DNA of 64,000 nucleotides from Gordionus sp. m RMFG-2023. Taxonomy: Eukaryota > Nematomorpha > Gordioida > Chordodea > Parachordodidae. Below the pieces are notes generated by a model. It searched no databases, was not told where the DNA came from, and worked only from the letters and a program-made list of their open reading frames with translations. This document shows, in pieces, positions 34,594 through 46,329 of the stretch. The DNA lies in assembly GCF_954871325.1 (NCBI RefSeq), contig NC_088777.1, positions 28,001,366 to 28,065,365 of the forward strand, written 5' to 3'. Position 1 is the first letter of the stretch; each line of letters starts with the position of its first letter. The translations under genes and the position numbers were made by a program.

Positions 34594-34887
34594 TTGCAAA
34601 TTAAGCGCTTTGAATCCGTTGACAATAATTTTATCGATGACACTATAATTGATGTTATTCGACAAATAGCAGTCTCCATCGGTGTCAGCTGATGTGATAA
34701 TTGAGACTATTTTGGACTCATATTCAGCGCTGAAAGGAATAATAATAGCATCGGGTCCGTCGTTTTCTCGAATCCACTTGGCACACTTGGACAACCATTT
34801 GTTTTTCTTCTTTATAAAGTCCGATTCCGATAGGTTGAGCAAATATATCATAGGTTTAGCTGTCAAGAACAAGTGTTTGTTAAGAAC
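34594..34887 (-). CDS. OLA1: OLA1 (Obg-like ATPase 1), internal exon 3 of the three visible
   Basis: 98 codons, phase 0 at both ends. It encodes VLNKHLFLTAKPMIYLLNLSE, KKNKWLSKCAKWIREN, AIIIPFSAEYESKI and IIVNGFKALNLQ, closely matching the second half of the OLA1 G domain, including the NLSE nucleotide-specificity loop (in place of NKxD) that lets OLA1/YchF proteins prefer ATP. The acceptor is ATAATTTAG before GTTCTT at 34887, and the donor appears to be GTCAGT after 34594. OLA1 is a cytosolic P-loop ATPase acting in translation and stress control (family knowledge). The frame is fully open and the splice phases agree with the preceding exon, so the gene looks functional. Confidence 0.92.
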
Positions 34888-35059
34888 CTAAATTATGTAT
34901 TTTTTAATTTGTTTGACTAATATAGTGTTCTATCCATTTTGGTGAAAAGATAGATTCTTATATTTAGGTAGTCACATGTCTCTTTATTTTGCATTTTACT
35001 ATTATAGCTGCTTAGCGAGAGATAATGAATAGTGTTTGTATTCAATGAATAGAATAAAT

Positions 35060-35215
35060 ACTATTCATTAGTGTTGTAAACGAAATCGTTCTTGAACGAA
35101 GTTCGTTTTTTTGAAAAAATATGAATGGCGTTCATTTTATTTTTGACAAACTTTGAAAGTGAACGCCTTCCTTTTTTTGACGAACGCGTTAAAATTTAAC
35201 GTTCGTTCAATTTTA
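35060..35215. repeat. DNA-transposon end-like sequence (GTTCG-rich)
   Basis: AGTGTTGTAAACGAAATCGTTC is followed by several GAACG/CGTTC motifs, resembling hAT subterminal repeats. A similar but diverged start (AGTGCTGTAAACATTTC...GAACGCGTTC) is at 54558-54600. No second end was found nearby. Confidence 0.35.
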
Positions 35216-35444
35216 AAAACACTTTTTTATATTTATTTGAAAAATTTAATATTAATCCAAATATTTTAAGAAAAAAGTCCTATATTTTTTAATCAGCTGT
35301 TTTTCCTTTTACATATTTCAATTTTTTTTAACTGATAAGAGCTAAATTCTTTTAAATTAAATTTTCCTTTACTATAACTTTTTTTCAAATCTTTAATCTA
35401 AACCAAATTATAAAATTTTCTTAGATTCAAGTTAGAATAACCAA

Positions 35445-36200
35445 ATGGAGAACAAATTCACAGGCAAGTTACAAATTGCGTTCCTTAATATAAATGGAAT
35501 GAAAAACAAACTAGCGGTTCTCTTAAGGATGTTAGAAGTGGAGAAAGTAAACATTATAGGTATTCAAGAAACCCATTGTCCAGTGAATAACATTGCAAAC
35601 TTTAATGATTATAAAATATTTTGCTTGGGTACCACTTCCAAAAGCTGGTCTGGGATAGCATTTAAAATAAATAAACGCATACATAAATTCATCATCAAAT
35701 TCGTGCCCATATGTGAAAGATGTGGTATTCTCCATTTAAACACAAATTTTAGGCCTACAATAATAGCAAATTTCAATTCCCCACCAAATAGATATGAAAG
35801 ATTACGCTTCATCGACTTTGATAGATAAGATCCACTCACTCCCTAACTTGCAGATATAATATAATAATAGATATAATATAATAATTCTTGGCAATCTAAA
35901 CCTAAAAATTGGTAAGAAGGAGAATATGTTAGCAGTAATGTCACTGGGTATGATACCATACAACAATCGAATAGTGAGGATAGCAAGAAACTTCTTGATT
36001 TCTGCAGAAATAAGAACTATAAAATAGAAAATACCCTTTTTTGCCACCGAGAATTCGTAAGGGTTCGGTAGAAATCCCAAATTGATTTATTCATCTCTAA
36101 TATTCAGTTGTTTGACGGCGTTAAAGAATCAACTAATATAAACCTATTGGATCATAGAATGCTTATAGCTAATATTACCGTAAAAAAAATGGGGCTATTA
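35445..36200 (+). pseudogene. LINE endonuclease fragment (different family from copies 1-3)
   Basis: The open frame 35445-35828 begins LQIAFLNINGMKNKLAVLL, has NIIGIQETHCP and SGIAFKIN, and continues with RPTIIANFNSP. This is the N-terminal half of an APE-type LINE endonuclease. In other frames downstream are IILGNLNLKIGKKEN, GMIPYNNR, KLLDFCRNKNYKIENTLF and a LLDHRMLIANI end block. Thus the whole endonuclease domain is present but the frame changes near 35830 and again after about 35965. No reverse transcriptase follows. It lies in the 17.6 kb OLA1 intron on the antisense strand. Confidence 0.75.
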
Positions 36201-36402
36201 TAACAGACAAAACTCGACTGGACCTAGTATAAATCATTTAAAAACAAACTTTATATGTAAACTAAGTAAATTACAAACACCGGAAGATGTAATAATTTTT
36301 TATCCATTAAATAGGAAAAGGCCTAACTTCCTAAACATAACTATGCACCGAAACTTAGAATGCTGGAAACTATTTAAAAATGATTTTGGGTTTGACAAAT
36401 GT

Positions 36403-36464
36403 AAATCTTTTTTCAAAGAAAGAATGGATGTCTAGACATTCATTCTTTCTTTGAAAAAAGATTT
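36403..36464. repeat. 62-bp near-perfect palindrome
   Basis: Centred on TCTAGA (36431-36436), the two 31-bp halves are exact reverse complements except for one base pair. The outer part is AAATCTTTTTTCAAAGAAAG. It has no loop and could extrude a cruciform or fold as a hairpin. It lies just beyond the LINE endonuclease fragment. Confidence 0.9.
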
Positions 36465-37731
36465 CCATTCTATCAATAATGCCTAAATTAGGCAATTATT
36501 CTTATTTTGTTAATAAACTTTTTCTTTATACTGTCTAAACGAATTAAATTATAATTAATAAGGAACATCGATAAAATTTTTGGAATAAATTATTTCAGTC
36601 GTTTAATCATAGATTTGCCAAAATTTTGTTACTAATAGTTTTTTTCCTTTTACTAGCTATTATACTCGTTTAAGTACTCAATTGGTACTAATAAAGCAAG
36701 AAATATTGATATAATTTACAATTAGTTCGTAGAACTATTCAGCCGCCAAATTTAACAGCGATGATATTAAGATATATAAATCCTGTCTATGCCACTATTC
36801 TGATACATAAGTTGAAGAGTATAAAGAAATTACTCAGAATTATCAAACTATTATGGTAATTATAGGTATAAATATCTTAAACCTATGATATTGAAAGAAG
36901 TTCGAACATTTTGAAAGAATTAAATAAAAATGTAAATATAAGCCTTCCTGATATTGGAATATCTTTATTTTCTTGATTTGGAACATTTTGTATTTATTTT
37001 CAAAAAATCCTGATTTAATTTAATTCCATTTTATTAGAAAAAATGAGTAAAAGTGCTTACAAATTGAGAAGGAGCGTTTAGCGCTGTTTTCATAAAAACG
37101 GTGATTTAAATTGAACTGGTATTATTTTAAAAAATGATGAAAATTATTATACGTTTTTTTAATTTTTATATTGTTTAATTAGACTTGTGAAATCAGCAAA
37201 AATAAAAAACTAAAATAACTGAAGATCTAATGATTTATTTCCATAATTTATTCTTCGTAAATATTACAAATTTATGTAATCCAATAAAATATTTTGAATT
37301 TTTTTTTTTAATTAATCATAACTTTGCAGTTATTTCTATTTATTAAAATGCGAAAAGAAGAAAAAGGAGAGGTCAAAATATTCAAATGAATTAGTTACTA
37401 TTATATCAGAAAGTTATATCGATGTGCATTATCTAAAAATTATAATTAGGAGGCATTAATTATCAGTAAAATCTTCTATATTTTTAAAAATAATCTGAGA
37501 AAACCAACAAAAATTTCTTAGCTTTTAGTATAATTTTTTATCTAGATTGGAAAAAAAGTATTTCAGAAAATTTTCTTTAAATGACATAAAGCACACATAG
37601 GGGGGGGGGAAGTAACTTATTCTCTGATTTGATCAAGATTTGAACCCAGGTAGTGGGTTGACCTTTTAAAATCGGCGTGATTTAGTTCCGTCGCAATGAG
37701 ATTAAAATTCGGTTTAACCCGATAGAAAAAT
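36465..37731. other. AT-rich intronic stretch, no gene
   Basis: No coding motif was found. There is a run of nine G at about 37598-37606 after CACACATA, followed by purine-rich sequence, similar in base composition to the G/C-run MITE at 44145-44420. Confidence 0.4.
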
Positions 37732-38940
37732 TACAGGTATTCCCATTTAAAAAAAGAAAATTCCCAATCAAAAAAAGATAACTGTCAATCAAAAAAGGAA
37801 AAAGTCCGATCAAATTATGGGACCAAAACTTAGGAAAATATCGGATCAAAAAGGAAAAGGTGCAATCAAAAAAGGAAAACTGTCAATCAAAAAGAAAAAT
37901 GGTTATTTTTTAAAACTTTTTGCCACTCTTTAAGTCATTTTTAATCTTTATTTTTCTTCTCATTTTTAATCATTTTTTTGTCTTTATAAAAATTACTTAT
38001 TTATTTTTAAAATTTCCCTTATTTTTATTTTCTCATTGGCATACAATTTTTTTTTATTAGTATTTTTTGCATATCAAATTATATCACTACAACTGCTAAA
38101 TTAAATTAAATTGAACTATAAAACAGTGACAAATATGAAATACTTCCATCTCAATAATGGAATAAATATATTACCCAAAGGAGGTTTAAGTGTACGCAAG
38201 AAATTAAATTAAGAAGTGGAAATCAAAATCCTAATAACAACGATGTATTAATTCGTTTTATAGAACATGATGAGAGAGGAACATCTAAGGAGTATGTAAA
38301 GAATTATTTTAGAGATATGGAGACCAATGTAGAAGAGAGAAAATTATTAGTGATTAATATAAATTTTTTAGATAATTTATATGCAAATAACACTAATAAA
38401 AAAAATATTTGTCAATGAGAAGTAAAAATTAAGGAAAAATAAATAAATTATTTTTAAAAGACAAAAAAAATGAACAAAAATGAGAAGAAAAAAAGATTAA
38501 TAAAAGTAAAGATTAAAAATGACTTAAAGAGATTGCAAACAGTTAGAAATAAAATAAGAACAAAAAAATAACGATTTGCCTTTTTTAATTGACACTTCCT
38601 AAGCCTTTAGAACTTTTCCTTTATTGATTGACATTTTTACTTTTTTGAAAGACCCTATTCCTGTTTTGATTGAACCTTTTCCTTGTTTGACACTTCTCTT
38701 TTTGATCGGACTTTTTCCTAAGCCTTTGGAACTTTTCCTATTTTGATCGACACATTTCCTATTTTTATTGACACTTTTCCTTTCTTGATTGAGCCATTTC
38801 CTTTTTTGTTGACACTTTTCGTTTTTTGATTGAACTAGTCTGGGAATTCACCTTTTTTGATTGGCACTTTTCCTATTTTGGTTGGACCTTTTCCTTTTGA
38901 CACTTTTCCTTTGTTGAATAAGTAGGGTACCAAATATATA
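37732..38940. mobile_element. Second full foldback element with 21-bp minisatellite arms
   Basis: The left arm (about 37748-37910) holds about seven CAATCAAAAAAGGAAAA units. The right arm (about 38575-38930) holds about fifteen inverted units, and the two AT-rich inner flanks are also inverted (TTTAAGTCATTTTTAATC near 37930 versus GATTAAAAATGACTTAAA near 38510). The centre (38050-38400) is unique and holds a short coding-like piece. Ends are near GGTATTCCC and GGGTACC; a target duplication is not clear. It is related to 5801-8860. Confidence 0.75.
38210..38385 (+). pseudogene. Coding-like remnant in the centre of the foldback element
   Basis: An open stretch without a Met start reads LRSGNQNPNNNDVLIRFIEH and then ERGTSKEYVKNYFRDME. 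Its codon pattern is less AT-biased than the flanks and the residue mix is protein-like, but no family is recognised. If real it may be the last trace of the element's own transposase. Confidence 0.3.
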
Positions 38941-39179
38941 TTTTTGAAAAATTTCTAGTTTATATAATAATTTTATAGAAATATTATTGGTTATTTTCAA
39001 AAAAATCGTCGGTCTAGAATTGGAGTGCTACCACTCGACATTTTCAAAATTTTAGGTTTGAAGTGGATAATAACCTATTTATTCCCAATATATATGTTGC
39101 AATGTGAAATATTCGACAATGTATACATTGCCGGAATATTTTCGGCAATGTGAGGTAGTGGTAGGCAGGGCATGGCAAT

Positions 39180-39795
39180 GTATTCTATTTTACAAATTAA
39201 TAAATTAATTATTTATTTATTTGAGATATTATAAATTTATTTTATATTTATTTTAAATATATCTTAATTTGTTACAATATATTTTTTGATTGATATAATA
39301 TATATTTTTTTTTAATATATATTTTTTTTTAATATATATTTTGATCGCTAATTTTTTTTATTTTTTGTGTTATGTTTTTTTAATAAATTTTTTTAAATAT
39401 ATTTTTTTTTAAATATATTTTTTTTTCTTGATAATCTTTTGATCGCTACTTTTTTTATTTTGTGTTATATGTTTTTTTAATAAATTTTTTTAAATATATT
39501 TTTTGATTGATATTTTTTTTATATTTTTTATTTTTTGTGTTTATATGATTTTTTTAATAAATTTTTTTAAATATATTTTTTTTTAATATATGTATTTTTT
39601 TTAATTTATATTTAATATATCTTTTGATCGCTAATTTTTTTAAATTTTTTTGATTGATATTTTTTAATATATTTTTTTAATAAATTATTTTAAATATATT
39701 TTTTTGATTGATATTTTTTAATATATATTTTTAAAATGATTAATATATATTTATATTTTACGTAATTTAATCTATTATATATCTTTTATTAGATA
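39180..39795. repeat. Low-complexity T/A tract
   Basis: Long runs of T alternating with AATATAT and occasional GATTGATATT/GATCGCTA units, a decayed simple or short tandem array. It directly precedes the satellite. Confidence 0.8.
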
Positions 39796-39799
39796 ATTT

Positions 39800-41155
39800 T
39801 TAGGTAATAGTGACAAATGTCATAATCGTTATTTTTGAACTTTTTTGAGTTTTTTTAAAGCAAATAGATAAAAATATGTTTTGCAAACATGTTAAATTAA
39901 AATTTCAGGGAAAGTGTATTATAAAAAAGTGACAATTGTTATAATCGTTATAATGGGCAAAAATATGTTTTGTAAACATGTTAAATTAATATTTCAGTGA
40001 AAGTGTACTATGGAAAAGTGACAATTGTCATAATCGTTATTTTTGATTTTAAGTTTTTTTAAAGTAAATGAGTAAAAGTAAACATGTTAAATTAATATTT
40101 CAGTGAAAGTGTACTATAGAAAAGTGACAATTGTCATAATCGTTATTTTTAAACTTTTTTAAGTTTTTTTTAAAGTTAATAGGTAAAAATATGTTTTGTA
40201 AACATGTTAAATTAATATTTCAGTGAAAGTGTACTGTAGAAAAGTTACAATTGTCACATTATTTTTAAACTTTTTTTAAAGTAAATAGGTAAAAATAAGT
40301 TTAGTAAACATGTTAAATTAATATTTCAGTGAAAGTATACTGTAGAAAAGTGACAATTGTCCTAATCGTTATTTTTAATTTTTGAGTTATTTTAAAGTAA
40401 ATAGTTAAAATATATTTTGTAAACATGTTAAATTAAAATTTCAATATAGGTGTACTATAGAAAAGTGACAATTTTCATAACCGTTATTTTTGAACTTTTT
40501 TGAGTTTTTTTAAGGTGAATAGGTAAAAATATGTTTAATAAACATGTTAAATAATTTAAATATAGGTGTACTATAGAAAAGTGACAATTGTCATAATCCT
40601 TATTTTTGAACTTTTTTGGGTTTTTTTAAGGTAAATAGGTAAAAATATGTTTTGTAAACATGTTAAATGAATATTTCAGTGTAAGTGTACTATAGAAAAG
40701 TGACAATTGTCATAATCGTTATTTTTGAACTTTTTTGAGTTTTTTTAAGGTAAATATGTAAAAATATGTTTTGTAAACATGTTAAATTAATATTGCAGTG
40801 AAAGTGTCCTATAGAAAAGTGACAATTGTCATAACCGTTATTTTTGAACTTTTTTGAGTTTTTTTTAAAGTAAATGGATAAAAATATATTTTGCAAACAT
40901 GTTAAATTAATATTTCATTGAAAGTGTACTATAAAAAAGTGACAATTGTCATAATCGTTATTTTTAAACTTTTTTGAGTTTTTTAAGTAAATAGGTAAAA
41001 ATATGTTTTGTAAACGTTAAATTAATATTTCAGTGAAAGTCTACTATAGAAAAGTGACAATTGTCATAATCATTATTTTTGAACTTTTTTGAGTTTTTTT
41101 AAGGTAAATTAGGTAAAAATATGTTTTGTAAACGTTAAATTGAAATTTCAGTTTA
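39800..41155 (+). repeat. Satellite array, about 105-119-bp unit, with palindromic core
   Basis: About 12 head-to-tail units, each with AAAGTGTACTATAGAAAAGTG, then TGACAATTGTCA (a perfect 12-bp palindrome), AATCGTTATTTTTGAAC, AAAAATATGTTTTGTAAACA and TTAATATTTCAGTG. Most units keep the palindrome. The same satellite runs in the opposite orientation at 45010-45660. Open frames here (such as 40690-40896) only translate the repeat. Confidence 0.93.
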
Positions 41156-41345
41156 GATATTAAAGAAGACTTCATATTTATTCATTAAAAATATCTAAAG
41201 ATTATAAATAATAATTATCATAAACTATCCAGTTTCCATATATTCTTCACCCCAAAAGACATCTAAAGAAAGCTCCATTGTTCCTCATCAACCCACGTGA
41301 TGATCCCGTTCTTTTCTTCCACCAAGGATAACTTGATTCCCCTGT
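41156..41345 (+). repeat. Direct repeat, partner at 43968-44140
   Basis: ATTAAAGAAGACTTCATATT to the CCAAGGATAAC region is about 90% identical to 43968-44140. The two copies lie 2.8 kb apart in the same orientation, between the inverted satellite arrays. It could be a terminal repeat of a non-autonomous element, but no primer-binding site or TG/CA border was seen. Confidence 0.7.
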
Positions 41346-41850
41346 CAGAAAATAACTGACATTTTATGTATTATATTAAATTTATTCCTTCTTTTTTCAA
41401 CAGCTACAACACGCCCACCCTTCACAAGCCCAGCGTCCCTCTCTCTGTGGTGGTGTTGTATCGAATCGCCCCTTTGAATTGTATAGAATCACCTCTTTGA
41501 ATTGTATCGAGACGCCTTGAAGACGTTTAGGGAATTTATCGAATCGTCTTCCCTTATGATGATTTATAATATAATATCTCCGATACATTTCAATATATAA
41601 TCGCGAAAACACATATTATCAATAATGGCATGTATATTGGGGTATCTGCATTTATAATCTATGGAACATTAATATGGACAATGTAATATCAGCAAAACAT
41701 AATAATTCATTCATTTTAAGATATTTGGGAAATCGGAGCTATAATATACATTATTTGGATATGATTAATGATAATTAGGAAATAATGATTTTACATATAA
41801 TACTGTAATGTGAACACATGGTCTATGTGTGAAATGCAATTTCAACACAT
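41280..41850 (+). repeat. Dispersed repeat X, partner inverted at 18510-19065
   Basis: Matches 18510-19065 in reverse complement, including CACGCCCACCCTTCACAAGCCC and the ATTGTATCGAGACGCCTTGAAG block. It overlaps the right part of the preceding direct repeat, so the two probably belong to one element. Confidence 0.65.
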
Positions 41851-43967
41851 GTAATTGTCCTTCTGTCATGTAAACAAAATCAAAGCTACATTTTTATAAA
41901 TATCCCCTAAAATAGATATAAAAATCCATTTTTAGGTATTAAAAATAATTGTGAAAATTTGCCGAACAAAGATTTTGAATAAAATTACAAGACATAGGTA
42001 TAGAAATAAATTTAATATTTTAAAGGGAGGAAAAATATATAATATGTAGAAAATACAATATTTTCCATCTAGGAATTACTCAATATCCTAAGAAAAATAT
42101 ACCATTTCTACCTAACTCTGCCATCGCAATTATCACAAATTCACAAAAATGTAGAATGCAAAGTAACAAAAATTGAGAATATAATGGGCTATATGGTATA
42201 TATGTAAAGAATTTTTAATATACCTTCACAATATAAAATAATTTGAGTCTTTTTTTTTAAAAAATGTTCATAAAATAAATAGTAATAACAAAAATGTAAT
42301 ATGCAGCATAAATTTACAAAAAAAAATTTACACAAAAAAAAACTTTCTCCAGTATGCAAACTAAACAATATTCCCACCTCAAGGCATACCCATCAATATG
42401 GCTGACCTTATCTGTAAAAATATTTTCCCTTCACATCATTGCATACCATAAAAATAATATAATAATTGCAAATAAAACTTTTTTAAAATTTTATAATTTA
42501 AAAAAAATATATATTAATAATTTGAAGAAAAAAATATTACACATCATCTAATATATCATATAAGTCTCTACCCAATTTATATATATATCAACTGCAGGCA
42601 CTAAATCAAAATAACTATTCACCTATAACATTATAGATATTATTCTGACTTCATATTACTTCATTTCCTTTAAATTATCACTCATAATTAAATATATAAT
42701 ATGTGTAATTCACATTACATCCTATTTCATAAAAATGGTTAATTACTTCAAAATAAACAACATTAACTCACCCTCAATAGATCCCTTAATAACATATCAA
42801 CCTTAATTGAAACTGAATTACATATACAATATATTAACATTAATTAATAATACTGAATTACATATACAATATATTAACATTAATTAATAATAAATTATCC
42901 CTCACATATCCATCCCTTTAAAAACCCAAAATGCATAATTATATAACACATACTTTATTACAAAAGTCCACTTCCACATATATTTTCATAAATTTCAAAT
43001 ATTTAAATATTTAGCAATCCTTTCTGTCCTGCTGATCTTGAGGTCTTATCTTCCTATGACGGTAAACCTATAACATTATTCAATGAGTCTTAAGGCGTAC
43101 CAAATAATAAGACAATACTTATTGTCAAACATTGGATGTAAAATATACATCTAGACATATAATACCACGAATATTAATGTCTTAAATGGCCAAAATGAAG
43201 ACATCTAATACCACAAACATTATTGTCTTAAATGGGCCAAAATGAATCAAATGTCATTAACCAATAATTAATCATTTTATTTTAATTTTCAATCCTAATA
43301 CTCATTACATAATTTCTACCTTAAGCTTTGTAAGCTAAATATTTAAGATAAAATTATAAAAACCCTTCAACTCACCTCTTAATCTCACTTACCCCTGTAT
43401 AGTTTTTAGTACTTGTGTTGTGGTTTCACAGTAAAATTAAAAATTACATGAAAAAAATGGTTCTTACTTATAACGAATAACTCTTGAATCTCCAGATTCT
43501 GTACATGCATCACTTTTAGTATTATAATAACATTTATTTTACATTCAAATATATATCCCATATATACTTATCATTCACCAATTACTTTATCCGTTTAATT
43601 CCAATTAAACCACCAATATATCAAATATTATGTAACCCACTCACCCTTAAACTTTATTTCAAATGTAGTTCACTTTATGAAACTACCTTACCCACCACAT
43701 TAATAATATATAAACCTTAATTTCAAATATAGTTCAATTTATGACTGACCACATTAATAATATAAAAACATTAATAGAAATGAATTATTCATCATAATAT
43801 TTCTTATTCCTTAACCTAGCCTAAAAATATACAAACATAGCTATCATTTTTATAAATTAATATATATCTTTAACATAAAATATTTACTGGTCTTACCTTT
43901 CTTATCCTTTACATTGCATTGTGTTCCTCATCAATCCCTAAGTAAATCCTTAGGTCACTGGCACCAT
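41851..43967. other. AT-rich intronic stretch with small tandem duplications
   Basis: No coding motif. A 43-bp unit (ACTGAATTACATATACAATA start) is duplicated in tandem at about 42808-42893. A unit of about 55 bp containing ATGTCTTAAATGGCCAAAATGAA is duplicated at about 43160-43255. Confidence 0.5.
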
Positions 43968-44140
43968 TAAAGAAGACTTCATATTTATTCATTAAAAATA
44001 TCTAAAGATTATAAATAATAATTATCATAAACTATCCAGCTTATATATTCTTCACACCAAAAGACATCTAAAGAAAGCTTCATTGTTCCTCATCAACCCA
44101 CATGATGTTCCCGTTCTTTTCCTCCGCCAAGGAAAACTTA
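43968..44140 (+). repeat. Direct repeat, partner at 41156-41345
   Basis: Second copy of the ATTAAAGAAGACTTCATATT segment, cut off on the right by the G/C-run MITE. Confidence 0.7.
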
Positions 44141-44144
44141 TGGG

Positions 44145-44420
44145 AATTTTTCTCCCCCCCCCTATCATATTTATATGCTTCTTAATATTCATGCTACAAA
44201 TAAAAAATGTCAAAATAAATGATAATTTTATATTTATATTGAATTATATTGATAATAAAAAAATGAGTTGTAAATATTGTTTTTTCTATTGTGAAGATAC
44301 AAAATCTTACAAGATCTTATAGGAAAGGCTTGCTACCAGATTTTCGTTAATAATATAGCGTAAAAATATTTTTTAATAATATTAAGAAGCATATAAATAT
44401 GATAGGGGGGGGGGAGAAGA
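44145..44420. mobile_element. MITE with C-run/G-run terminal inverted repeats
   Basis: About 275 bp with inverted ends of about 40 bp: TTCTCCCCCCCCCTATCATA on the left and TATGATAGGGGGGGGGAGAA on the right. Each carries a homopolymer of nine, and both continue into TTTATATGCTTCTTAATATT. The interior is AT-rich and non-coding, and an open frame across the left end is chance. Confidence 0.8.
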
Positions 44421-45005
44421 CCACCCATTTTACCAAATGTGTCTGATTTGGTAAATTTTATTTAAAATAATAAAGAATTTACCCCTATCAAATAACTAAA
44501 AGTACGTATATGATGTAACAAAAATATAAAAAAATGAATAAAAATAATGACCTTATAAAATTTGTGAGAAATATTTTAAAAAAAGATTATAAACCCGAGG
44601 AAAATTTAAAACATAAATTGGCCAAAGGCCTTCAAAGAGAGAGCCTAGCATAATTCAATAAAATATAGTAAAAAAAATTATCCAAAAGCATTCATTTCTC
44701 GAAAAAAACTTAGATTAACTTAGAATATTTGGTGTATAATCTTAATAATTGTTTAAAATAAATATAAATATGAGAGCTAACTTTGAAATTGTTAAAATTA
44801 ATTTCGTAATTATATTCATTTTCGAAAAGCTATTTAATACTTTGATAGATTTAATTTTCAATAGTAGCTCTAACTTGTAATTTCAGATAATGTATTTACT
44901 CACAGAATTGAAATAAATAAGTCAAAGATATTGTAATTAATTGATATACAAATAACCGATGCAGTATTCTATATTTAAATATATTTCGTAGTTAACATTT
45001 TATGA
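44421..45005. other. AT-rich intronic stretch, nothing recognised
   Basis: No open frame or repeat match was seen on either strand. Confidence 0.4.
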
Positions 45006-45009
45006 AAAA

Positions 45010-45660
45010 ATAAATTAATCTTACGAAATCTTAATTTAACATGTTTACAAAATTTACCTATTTACCTTAAAAAATCTCAAAAAAGTTCAAAAATAAGGAT
45101 TATGACAATTGTCACTTTCTATAGTACACCTTCACTGAAATATTAATTTAACATGTTTACAAAACATATTTTAACCCATTTATTTTAAAAAAAACTCAAA
45201 AAAGTTTAAAAATAACGATTATGACAATTGTCACTTTTCTATAGTACACTTTCACTGAAATATTAATTTAACATGTTTACAAAACATATTTTTATCTATT
45301 TACTTTGAAAAAACTCAAAAAAGTTTAAAAATAACGATTATGACAATTGTCACTTTTTTATAGTACACTTTCACTGAAATATTTATTTAACATATTTACA
45401 AAACATATTTTTACCCATTTACTTTAAAAAAACTCAAAAAAGTTTAAAAATAACGATTATGACAATTGTCACTTTTCTATAGTACACTTTTACTGAAATA
45501 TTAATTTAACATGTTTACATAACATATTTTTACCTATTTACTTTGAAAAAACTAAAAAAGTTCAAAAATAACGATTATGACAATTGTTACTTTTTTATAG
45601 TACACTTTCACTGAAATATTAATTTAACATATTTACAAAACATATTTTTACCCATTTACG
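45010..45660 (-). repeat. Inverted partner of the satellite array
   Basis: About 5.5 units of the satellite of 39800-41155 in reverse orientation (CACTTTCACTGAAATATTAA), each again with TGACAATTGTCA. The last unit is cut at CCCATTTACG where a transposon end begins. Confidence 0.92.
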
Positions 45661-45741
45661 AAGGCCAGGTAAAAGGGGTTTGGGGGCGAAGCCCCCAAAA
45701 AAAATTTTCCCCCCTATAAGAAAATCCTGGATACGCCACTG
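45661..45741. mobile_element. Terminal fragment of a DNA transposon with a strong hairpin
   Basis: TTTGGGGGCGAAGCCCCCAAA (45679-45699) is a perfect hairpin. The segment ends TCCTGGATACGCCACTG, whose reverse complement CAGTGGCGTATCCAGGA resembles the terminal repeat of several animal DNA transposons. The other end was not found, and it cuts the satellite. Confidence 0.45.
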
Positions 45742-46182
45742 ATTTCGGCCTATTGTGATTGCCTGTGGTTTAAATTTGAAAAATTTGGACTTTATCTTTT
45801 ACTTAATGTTGGATTAAATTCGAAGAGCAATTATCGGAGTATGAAAAGTCAAAATAAAAAATGGATGAATGGTTGTTATCGTTTTTCATAAAAAATTAAT
45901 TAAATTAAATTAAAAAAAGGAAATATAAATTTAATTATAATTACTAATTAAATGAAAATGAAATTAATTATAAAAAAAATTGTAATTATGCCCAACCTTG
46001 ATTAATATACTTTTAGGATTTGTAAATTGATTTTGAGTTTAAAATAAATTCCAATAAAATGTTTATATTTAGAGGGAATTGTAATAATGACCAACTTTGA
46101 TTCATACTTTTAGTATTTGAAAATTGATCTTGAGTTAAAAATAAATTTCAATAAAATGTTTTATACATAGAAGTCACGGTTC

Positions 46183-46329
46183 GGTAATGGTTCAAGTGCA
46201 AATATTTTAGAAGTTATGGTTAGGTTACGGTTCAGATGTTATAAATCATGGCTTTAAAAATTCTTTATAGATTTATAAATTTAAAAAATCCAAATACATG
46301 GCACAGCAAACGTAAAATAATTTCACAAT
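46183..46329 (+). repeat. 147-bp target site duplication, left copy
   Basis: GGTAATGGTTCAAGTGC to AATTTCACAAT, identical to 49734-49880 except for one base (CATGG versus CTTGG). It flanks LINE copy 2 exactly. Confidence 0.9.

Noticed and set aside
39180-39795. T-rich tract as a possible poly(A) end of a retroelement on the minus strand
   Set aside because: No retroelement sequence adjoins it; it is a decayed short tandem array.
40690-40896. Open frame in the satellite
   Set aside because: The translation repeats with the satellite unit; no independent coding evidence.
41156-44140. Direct repeats 2.8 kb apart as a possible non-autonomous LTR element
   Set aside because: No TG/CA borders, primer-binding site or purine tract; one copy extends into repeat X and the other is cut by a MITE.
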